A DNA stretch of 61,345 nucleotides from an uncultured Pirellulaceae bacterium. Lineage in GTDB: Bacteria; Planctomycetota; Planctomycetia; Pirellulales; Pirellulaceae. A program made the translations under genes and the position numbers. The stretch is taken from contig CALFWR010000026.1 of the NCBI GenBank assembly GCA_937928555.1, positions 1-61,345 on the forward strand, given 5' to 3'. This document shows positions 55,129 to 61,345 of this stretch, one piece after another; the first letter of the stretch is position 1; every line of letters begins with the position of its first letter. The notes under the pieces were generated by a model that saw only the letters and a list, made by a program, of their open reading frames with translations, was not told the origin of the DNA and did no database searches.

Positions 55129-56475
55129 ATGAAACGAATTGACTCAACCTTTGCTGTGCTGGTCGGTATTGTGATCGCGGCGATGTGCCAGTCAGCGTTC
55201 GCCGACGAAACCAACCGTCCCAACATCGTGCTCATCATGGCCGACGACATCGGCGTTGAGGGCGTCGGCTGCTACGGCGGGTTGAGTTACGAAACGCCTG
55301 TTATCGACCAACTTGCCAAATCGGGACTGCGTTTTGCCAATGCGCATGCCCAACCGCTTTGCAGCAACACTCGCTTGCAACTGATGACCGGCTTGCACAA
55401 CAACCGCAACTGGTTGTACTTCGGCATCCTGCCGACCGACTCGAAAACTATCGGCCACCACATGCAAGACGCGGGATACAAAACCTGCATCGCCGGCAAG
55501 TGGCAATTGCAAAGCTACGATCCGCCAGACTATCCCGGATCAGAAAAACGCCGAGGCACCGGAATGCACCCCAAAGACGCCGGCTTCGACAACTACAGTC
55601 TGTATCATTCTCTGCACACCGAAGACAAAGGCTCCCGTTATGCGGACCCAACCTGGCTCGAAGATGGAAAGCTTAAAAACGCGCCCGGCGAATATGGGCC
55701 TGACATGTGGGTCAACTACATCAACGATTTCGTAACGCGAGAGAAAGACAATCCATTTTTCGTCTACTATCCGATGGCGCTGCCGCACTGGCCGATGGTT
55801 CCTTCCCCGGATAGCGAACGCTGGAAAGACCCGACGCGGCGGCTTGAAGAGGATCCCGCGAACTTCAAATCGATGGTCGAGTACATGGACAAATGTGTCG
55901 GCAGGATCATGACGCATCTGGAAAAGGAAGGCCTGCGAGAAAACACAATCGTAATTTTCTACAGCGACAACGGCACGCACCTGACAATCACATCGCAAAC
56001 CACCAACGGGCCGGTCGCTGGCGGAAAAGGTTTGCCGACCGACGCGGGAACCCATGTGCCATTGATCGTCAATTGCCCCGGCAAAGTTCGCGTTGGAGTG
56101 GAAAACTCGCTGGTCGATTCGACGGACTTTTTGCCGACAATTCTGCAAGCCGCAGGACATTCGCTTTCAAAAAATCATAAACTCGATGGGATCAGTTTTT
56201 ACGATCGCCTGAACAACGCGGATTCAACAGCTCCGGTTCGCGAATCGGTTTACAGTTTTTACGATCCGAGACCAGGCTGGGATAAAGATCACTTCACTCG
56301 CCACGTTTCAGCTCGGGACGCGCGGTGGAAGCTGTATGAAAATGGATACCTGTTTGATCTGAGCAGTGACATCCTTGAAAAACAACCCGTTTTGGTCGCC
56401 GATGATACGGAAGAGTCGGCCAAAGTCAGGCAGCGTCTGGCGAAAGTATTGCAAGAAAACGCGGTCGCAGACTGA
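55129..56475 (+). CDS. exported sulfatase-family enzyme, variant site CSNTR
   Basis: This 448-residue protein starts at ATG 55129 after AAGGAAC, with a signal peptide (LVGIVIAAMCQSAFA). Sulfatase features: RPNIVLIMADDIGVEGVGCYG with the metal-binding DD pair, and the formylglycine position C78 in QPLCSNTRLQLMTG. Asn replaces the usual Pro/Ala two residues after Cys. CIAGKWQL and FYSDNGTHL are later family motifs. It is similar to the arylsulfatase A group of planctomycetes. Substrate unknown. Confidence 0.88.
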   Translation: MKRIDSTFAVLVGIVIAAMCQSAFADETNRPNIVLIMADDIGVEGVGCYGGLSYETPVIDQLAKSGLRFANAHAQPLCSNTRLQLMTGLHNNRNWLYFGILPTDSKTIGHHMQDAGYKTCIAGKWQLQSYDPPDYPGSEKRRGTGMHPKDAGFDNYSLYHSLHTEDKGSRYADPTWLEDGKLKNAPGEYGPDMWVNYINDFVTREKDNPFFVYYPMALPHWPMVPSPDSERWKDPTRRLEEDPANFKSMVEYMDKCVGRIMTHLEKEGLRENTIVIFYSDNGTHLTITSQTTNGPVAGGKGLPTDAGTHVPLIVNCPGKVRVGVENSLVDSTDFLPTILQAAGHSLSKNHKLDGISFYDRLNNADSTAPVRESVYSFYDPRPGWDKDHFTRHVSARDARWKLYENGYLFDLSSDILEKQPVLVADDTEESAKVRQRLAKVLQENAVAD

Positions 56476-56498
56476 ACCCCGTAAGCGGTCGTCAGAAA

Positions 56499-56589
56499 GT
56501 GAGCCGAGTCGCGTAAGCGGCCGGGTGGCGGCAGGGTTAACGTACAATCAAATGGCAACGCACCCGAGGCCTTACGGCCAGCGGCTCAC
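56499..56589 (+). repeat. multi-branch structured repeat, copy upstream of hydrolase
   Basis: Outer stem GTGAGCCG/CGGCTCAC, hairpin GTCGCGTAAGCGGC with a five-pair stem and GUAA loop, CGGGTG/CACCCG stem, and GGCCTTACGGCC hairpin. Right end 37 nt before the ATG at 56627. The left side has another CCCGTAAGCGGTC module touching the sulfatase stop codon. Confidence 0.75.
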
Positions 56590-56626
56590 TTGGGATCCGA
56601 ATCAACTGAAACGATATGCGAATTTA

Positions 56627-57556
56627 ATGACCAAACTCACCCCACTGATAACCTTGGTCTTTACAACGTTCGGGACGGTCGCGGCCCTATTGGCTTTCAC
56701 GCGAACTGTTGTTGAAAAGCCAAACCCAGCGACTCAAGCCATTCAACGCGAATGTGACGTGATCTACCTTCGCGCAGAAGGCGTCGCGATGACTTTTGAC
56801 GTCTTCACGCCGGCAAACCCCAACGGAATCGGCATCATCAAAGTCGTCAGCGGCGGTTGGAAATCGAAGCACAAAAAGATCAACGAACAATTCGTCAAAC
56901 CCTTCACGGATCAAGGCTACACCGTGTTCACGGTCATGCACGGGTCGCAGCCCCGCTACCAGGTCCGCGACATCATCAAGTACATGCACCGAGCAGTCCG
57001 GTTCATTAGGACCAACGCAAGCCGCTGGAACATCGATCCGGATCGAATCGGGATCACTGGCGGCAGTGCGGGCGGTCACTTGAGTCTGGTGTTGGCAACC
57101 AGCGGCGGCCCGGGCGACCCCAACGCCAAGGATCCTGTCGATCGAGCCAGCAGTGCGGTTCAGGCCGTTGGTGTTTTTTACCCGCCAACCGACTATTTGA
57201 ATTGGAGCCGCCCCGGCGACGATTGTGTTGGCGTGGGCAAACAGAAAAAATGGCAACCTGCGTTCGGCGATGAATCGAAAACGGTTGAAGGCCGCCAAAA
57301 ACTTGGTCGCCACATGTCATCGATCTATCACATTAGTGAAAAAACGCCTCCGGTTTCCATCATCCACGGCGACGCCGATCCAATCGTTCCGCTCTATCAA
57401 TCAGAAAGCTTCAAAAAGGCTGCCGAATCGAAAGGCGTCACTGTCGAGCTGACAGTCAAAAAGGGCTTCAAGCACGGATGGAAGAATCGGCACGTTGATG
57501 AAGTACAATTTGTTGAATGGTTCGAACAACATTTACGAGGTCAGGAAAATGAGTAG
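56627..57556 (+). CDS. exported alpha/beta hydrolase (BD-FAE/carbohydrate esterase-like)
   Basis: This 309-residue protein has an N-terminal hydrophobic helix (PLITLVFTTFGTVAALLAF). The nucleophile elbow is G-G-S147-A-G-G, with VSGGWKSKH as the oxyanion region. GDADPIVP supplies the acid and KHGW the histidine. It resembles BD-FAE-type esterases, which include carbohydrate and pectin esterases. The start at 56627 was preferred over upstream in-frame starts that read through the repeat. Its stop codon overlaps the next start by 8 bp. Confidence 0.82.
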   Translation: MTKLTPLITLVFTTFGTVAALLAFTRTVVEKPNPATQAIQRECDVIYLRAEGVAMTFDVFTPANPNGIGIIKVVSGGWKSKHKKINEQFVKPFTDQGYTVFTVMHGSQPRYQVRDIIKYMHRAVRFIRTNASRWNIDPDRIGITGGSAGGHLSLVLATSGGPGDPNAKDPVDRASSAVQAVGVFYPPTDYLNWSRPGDDCVGVGKQKKWQPAFGDESKTVEGRQKLGRHMSSIYHISEKTPPVSIIHGDADPIVPLYQSESFKKAAESKGVTVELTVKKGFKHGWKNRHVDEVQFVEWFEQHLRGQENE

Positions 57557-59963
57557 AGTTTCAAAAGACGATCCTGTTGTTCCTGTCGGCTTTAATCAGA
57601 ATCCAAACGGATTTCATTTGAATGCGATTCGATTGATTGCAATACTTTGTGTGTTGCTCGTTCCCGAAATCTCAAACGCAATGATCGACGGCGATTCGGA
57701 ATCGAAACCCAACGTCCTGCTGATCATCACCGACGAACACAACTTTCGCACGCTTGGCTGTTACCGCCAGTTGATGCCGCGGGAACAGGGCGAAATGTGG
57801 GGCATTGGCAACATTGTTCGCACGCCCAACATCGACCGCATCGCCCACGACGGCGTCATCTGCACGCGAGCCTACGCGACGGCACCGGTTTGCACGCCTT
57901 GCCGCGCGGCGATATTCACTGGCAGATACCCGCACATGACCGGAGCACCAAAAAACAATCTGGTGCTTGATCGCTCCATTCCAACAATCGCCGACCGACT
58001 AAAAGAAGCCGGCTACCGCACCGGCTACATCGGCAAGTGGCATCTCGGCGGGGAGGGAAAGCCCGAATGGAGCCCGAAAGTCGATGGTGGATTTGAGTTC
58101 AAAAAGTACATGTTCAATCGTGGACACTGGAAGAAGTTCGCTCTCAAAGACGGCGTTCCATCAGTGGTTCGCGGCAAAAATGGCAAACCAGTTGACAATG
58201 CCGGAGGAGCTGACGAAAAAACGTTCGCGACTGATTGGCTGACCGACCGAGCCATTGAGTACATCGCGGACCCAAAACAAGACAAACCGTTCTTTACCGT
58301 TGTCAGCTATCCCGACCCTCACGGACCGAACCGGGTCCGGGCTCCCTACAACGATCGGTTTGACGGTCTTTCGTTCACCGCCCCGCGGACGTTTGGTGTG
58401 TCCGACGGCAAACCAACTCCAAAGTGGTTGGGGGCGAAGATGAAACACGACGCCTTCAAGGGCGATCAAATGTCACAATACTTTGGAATGGTTCAGTGTA
58501 TTGACGATAACATCGGGCGATTGATTGAACATTTGCGCGAATCGAAAAAGTTGGACAACACGCTGGTCATCTTCACCAGCGACCATGGCGACCTTTGCTA
58601 TGAGCACGATCGACTCAACAAGGGCAATCCTTACGAAGGTTCGGCTCGGGTTCCAATGTTGCTGCGACTTCCCGAACGGATTTCCGCCAACAAGTTCTAT
58701 ACGCAGCCCATCGGCAGCGTTGATTTGACGCCAACGATTTTGGGCTTCCTTGGACTGCCCGCTGACCCTGAAGACCGGGGCCGCGACCTTTCGGCTGAAC
58801 TGGCTGATGCGAACAAAACATCGCGCACCGAATCCAACGAACATGTGACTTTCCTTCGCGCTGGCGGCAAAATCGCACCATGGGTCGCAGCCGTTGACGC
58901 TCGCTACAAACTGGTGCTCTCGACCGCCGATGAGCCCTGGTTGTTCGATGCGAAAGAGGATCCGGACGAGCTGGAAAATTTCTGTCAACGACCAAGCCAT
59001 CGGAATGTCGCCTTGCGGCTCGCGAAGGCACTGAAACGGTACGGCAAGGAATGCTCTGACCCCTCCTTCAAGCTCGAACCGATCACCGATTCGCTGGATC
59101 GATTGCTCAGCAGCAACGTTCAGCCGTCAAAGCCATTCCGGATGGGGACTTGTGATTGGACGATCAAGATGCCGCTGACTGAGGATTCGTTCCATTATGC
59201 GAAACGGGTTGGCTTGCGAGGCATTCAATATTCATTCGGTGCCGCAGGCGATGGGCTTGATCTGCGAACCCGAGCCAATCGTGACAAAATCCGGTCCATC
59301 GTCAAGGAAACGGGTGTTGAGATTGCGTCGTTGGGGATCGCACTTTTGAATAAAGTTCCGCTGGCGACAACGGACCAGGCCGATCAACTGGTTCTTGATT
59401 GTCTTGCTGCGATGGCCAGCATGAAAGAGGAGGCTGCGGAGCTGGAGGATCGCGAGTTGGCCGCGAAAGTTGCTCCGCATGTTGTGTTGCTTGGTTTTTT
59501 TGGCAAAGCGAATCTCAATGGCAATCCGCAGGGCATCGAAACGGTTATCAGAAAGCTGAAGCGTCTTGCTCCGATCGCGGAGGAGCATGGATTTGTGCTC
59601 GGTTTGGAAACCCTGCTCAATGAAGCCGATCACCGGCACATCATTGACAGCGTTGGATCGCCAGCGGTCAAGGTTTACTACGACACCGCGAACTCGGCTC
59701 GTATGGGATACGACATTTATTCGGAGATCAAGAGCCTTGGTGTCGAAAACATTTGCGAGGTGCACATCAAGGAGAACGGCGCGTTGATTGGCGAAGGGGC
59801 GATTGACTTTGAAAAAGTGAAATCATTGTTGGTCGAAATAGGCTATGAAGGCTGGTTGATTGTCGAAGGATCCATACCGAAAAAGCTAAAACAGGACCGC
59901 GTGAAAGCCAATGAGCTCAACGTAGAGTTTGCGTTAGATTTTTTCGGCGGGTCGGATAGGTGA
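57549..59963 (+). CDS. sulfatase fused to sugar-phosphate isomerase-type TIM barrel
   Basis: This 804-residue protein has a hydrophobic leader (22-45) and a sulfatase domain (about 50-515): KPNVLLIITDEHNFRTLGCY, formylglycine position C115 in APVCTPCR-AAIFTG (Pro present), YIGKWHLGG and VIFTSDHGDLCYEHD. A second domain (533-800) begins MGTCDWTIKMPLTEDSFH and resembles sugar-phosphate isomerases/epimerases or xylose-isomerase-like TIM barrels: GLETLLNEADHRH, KVYYDTANSARMG, EVHIKENGALIGEG and GWLIVEGSIPKK. The metal-binding Glu/Asp/His/Glu set seems intact. There is no frameshift or stop between the domains. A linked sulfatase and keto-sugar step is inference. Confidence 0.88.
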   Translation: MSRVSKDDPVVPVGFNQNPNGFHLNAIRLIAILCVLLVPEISNAMIDGDSESKPNVLLIITDEHNFRTLGCYRQLMPREQGEMWGIGNIVRTPNIDRIAHDGVICTRAYATAPVCTPCRAAIFTGRYPHMTGAPKNNLVLDRSIPTIADRLKEAGYRTGYIGKWHLGGEGKPEWSPKVDGGFEFKKYMFNRGHWKKFALKDGVPSVVRGKNGKPVDNAGGADEKTFATDWLTDRAIEYIADPKQDKPFFTVVSYPDPHGPNRVRAPYNDRFDGLSFTAPRTFGVSDGKPTPKWLGAKMKHDAFKGDQMSQYFGMVQCIDDNIGRLIEHLRESKKLDNTLVIFTSDHGDLCYEHDRLNKGNPYEGSARVPMLLRLPERISANKFYTQPIGSVDLTPTILGFLGLPADPEDRGRDLSAELADANKTSRTESNEHVTFLRAGGKIAPWVAAVDARYKLVLSTADEPWLFDAKEDPDELENFCQRPSHRNVALRLAKALKRYGKECSDPSFKLEPITDSLDRLLSSNVQPSKPFRMGTCDWTIKMPLTEDSFHYAKRVGLRGIQYSFGAAGDGLDLRTRANRDKIRSIVKETGVEIASLGIALLNKVPLATTDQADQLVLDCLAAMASMKEEAAELEDRELAAKVAPHVVLLGFFGKANLNGNPQGIETVIRKLKRLAPIAEEHGFVLGLETLLNEADHRHIIDSVGSPAVKVYYDTANSARMGYDIYSEIKSLGVENICEVHIKENGALIGEGAIDFEKVKSLLVEIGYEGWLIVEGSIPKKLKQDRVKANELNVEFALDFFGGSDR

Positions 59964-60027
59964 GTCGAATCTCGCAGGCGACCAGCAAAGGTTGAGACGC
60001 GTAAGGTAAGGTAAGCGGCCATCAAAA

Positions 60028-60119
60028 GTGAGCCGAGACGCGTAAGCGGCCGGGTGACCACCGGGGGTAATGTACAATCAAATGGCAACGCACCCGAGGC
60101 CGTAAGGCCAGCGGCTCAC
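60028..60119 (+). repeat. multi-branch structured repeat, copy upstream of DUF1080
   Basis: Outer stem GTGAGCCG/CGGCTCAC, hairpin CGCGTAAGCG, CGGGTG/CACCCG stem and GGCCGTAAGGCC. Right end 34 nt before the DUF1080 start. An extended module (GTAAGGTAAGGTAAGCGG) lies between it and the fused-sulfatase stop codon. Confidence 0.72.
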
Positions 60120-60153
60120 CTGTCTTCATTCTCTCAACACACCAGGGAACCCA

Positions 60154-61125
60154 ATGACCAGCAAGACTATCCTTCCTCTCGTTATCGCTTTGGCAATGTA
60201 CGCATCCGCAGGCGCACAGGAACTCAACGGCGACTGGTCGCTGCAACTTCAATCCGACACACCGGCGTGGATGAGCATCGAGGACATTCGGGGCGAGCCG
60301 AAGGTCAAGTTGCGGCTGCACGTTGGGCCCAATGGGCCGCAGAAGAACATCCAATTTAAAAACGGACGACTGACGTTTGAGCTACGGCAAAGCAAAAAAA
60401 TGAAGGACGTCAAAACCGTCGACGTTGGAATCAAAGACGGCAAACTCGACGGCGTGATGACTTCGACAGCGCCCGACGGCACGGTCAAAAAAGATCCTTT
60501 CACCGGCAAAAAGATTCCGCCCATTTCAACCACGCCACCTGATCTTTCAAAAGTCCGCTTTGGCCATCCCATCTCACTGTTCAACGGCAAAGATTTAACC
60601 GGCTGGCGACCTCACGAATCAGACAAAATCAATGGCTGGAGTGTCAAAGATGGCATGCTGATCAACACAACACCCAAGACCGACTTCAGCGCGACGGGAG
60701 CCTACGCCAATTTGCGTACCGAGGCAGAGTTCGAAGATTTCTGGTTGCACATCGAATTTCAGGTCGAGAAAGATCGCAACAGCGGTGTCTACCTTCGCGG
60801 AATGTACGAAGCTCAAGTCGTCGATCGTGACAGTCGCATGCAGGGCAAGCAAGGCGTCGGGGCGATCTTTGGCGTGATCGCTCCGTCAGAAAACGTGGGT
60901 CGGGTCGGCGGCCAGTGGCAGACTTACGATCTGACACTCATCGATCGCCACATAACGGTCGTGCTCAACGGTGTAAAAGTAATCGACAACCAACCCGTCC
61001 CCGCACCAACCGCCGGTGCTGTCTTTACCGATCCGATGTCCCCCGGACCGATCCACTTGCAGGGTGACCACACGAACGTGAAGTATCGCGACATCTATCT
61101 GTCACCGGTGATCAAGGATCGGTGA
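60154..61125 (+). CDS. exported DUF1080 protein (3-keto-glycoside hydrolase family)
   Basis: This 323-residue protein has a signal peptide (ILPLVIALAMYASAGA). Residues about 24-110 form a separate beta-rich domain (ELNGDWSLQLQSDTPAW). DUF1080 follows: ISLFNGKDLTGWRP, GWSVKDGMLIN, FWLHIEFQVEKDRNSGVYLRG and QGDHTNVKYRDIYL. DUF1080 members have been linked to hydrolysis of 3-keto-disaccharides. GGGAAC lies close before the ATG. It is the last gene in the block. Confidence 0.87.
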   Translation: MTSKTILPLVIALAMYASAGAQELNGDWSLQLQSDTPAWMSIEDIRGEPKVKLRLHVGPNGPQKNIQFKNGRLTFELRQSKKMKDVKTVDVGIKDGKLDGVMTSTAPDGTVKKDPFTGKKIPPISTTPPDLSKVRFGHPISLFNGKDLTGWRPHESDKINGWSVKDGMLINTTPKTDFSATGAYANLRTEAEFEDFWLHIEFQVEKDRNSGVYLRGMYEAQVVDRDSRMQGKQGVGAIFGVIAPSENVGRVGGQWQTYDLTLIDRHITVVLNGVKVIDNQPVPAPTAGAVFTDPMSPGPIHLQGDHTNVKYRDIYLSPVIKDR

Positions 61126-61204
61126 TTGGTAATCCCGGGCAATGTAACTGTGGGTTGCCAGATCGGGCCGCAATTGGCTTTGGGTGAATGGTTGAAGCCT
61201 TTAG

Positions 61205-61345
61205 CCCGGATTATTCACGAGGCGTGGGCGTCAGAATCAGTTGAAACAGTGATCCGCGACTTTGATGCGATGAAACGATCGCTGTGGTTTTCATCTACTG
61301 GATGGTTTACATTTCTTGTTGAATTTCAGTTTTTCCCTTGCTCCT
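61205..61345 (+). mobile_element. MITE-like repeat, core A, cut by the window end
   Basis: CCCGGATTATTCACGAGGCG and core A are present up to the end of the window, where the right end is missing. The interior closely matches the copies at 7184 and 45386. Confidence 0.8.

Noticed and set aside
56366..56626. Upstream start for the alpha/beta hydrolase gene
   Set aside because: It would overlap the sulfatase gene and read through the structured repeat; ATG 56627 begins a plausible leader.
57549..59963. Fused sulfatase as two adjacent genes joined by a frameshift
   Set aside because: The frame is continuous, with a natural-looking linker and no duplicated stop or start at the junction. It still deserves a resequencing check.

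Overview
The window looks like chromosomal DNA of a planctomycete, most likely Pirellulaceae (inference). The signs are two PSCyt/PSD cytochrome gene pairs (DUF1549/DUF1553 with DUF1501, and DUF1592 with DUF1552), an ECF sigma factor of the Rhodopirellula/Verrucomicrobium kind, several sulfatases, a PEP-CTERM protein, a kinase-like protein with the planctomycete N-terminal extension, and Cys-rich secreted proteins. No rRNA, tRNA, CRISPR array, phage or autonomous transposase was seen.

Layout. 0-7 kb: a methyltransferase-like gene, then an ECF sigma gene overlapping an anti-sigma-like/cytochrome/PSD1 fusion and a Tat-exported DUF1501 protein. 7.5-20 kb: UDP-glucuronate decarboxylase with a monomeric sarcosine oxidase-type flavoprotein, soluble transhydrogenase, a large RTX/M10 metalloprotease, a Cys-rich exported protein, an OprO/P-type porin, a class II aldolase, a small-molecule kinase, and LemA with a membrane partner. 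20-31 kb: housekeeping genes on the minus strand (purN, ileS, argJ, argC), a charge-segregated small protein and a membrane pseudokinase. 31-45 kb: a lamin-tail PEP-CTERM protein, a VWA membrane protein, secreted proteins, two methyltransferases, a PQQ-type beta-propeller, korAB, ndk and dinB. 45.8-61.1 kb: a same-strand block with a DUF1592/DUF1552 pair, a lactonase-type propeller, three sulfatases (one fused to a sugar-isomerase TIM barrel), a PhoD-like phosphatase, an alpha/beta hydrolase and a DUF1080 protein. This block reads as an export-rich locus for sulfated carbohydrate breakdown (inference).

The intergenic DNA carries several dispersed repeat families. (1) A ~187-195 bp MITE-like element has termini CCCGGATTATTCACGA/TCGTGAATAATCCGGG, two unrelated-looking cores (A and B), and 5-bp target duplications at several copies. 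One 39-bp derivative keeps only the two ends and still has a perfect duplication. (2) A ~91-bp element restricted to 48.4-60.1 kb can fold into a closed multi-branch structure. It sits between consecutive genes of the sulfatase block, and three copies end 34-37 nt before the next start codon. One copy lies in frame inside the phoD-like reading frame. (3) A ~145-bp element has CTGTGATTTT termini. (4) Smaller palindromes and inverted repeats surround a DUF559 fragment. The structured element (2) and the sulfatase-isomerase fusion are the best candidates for something undescribed.
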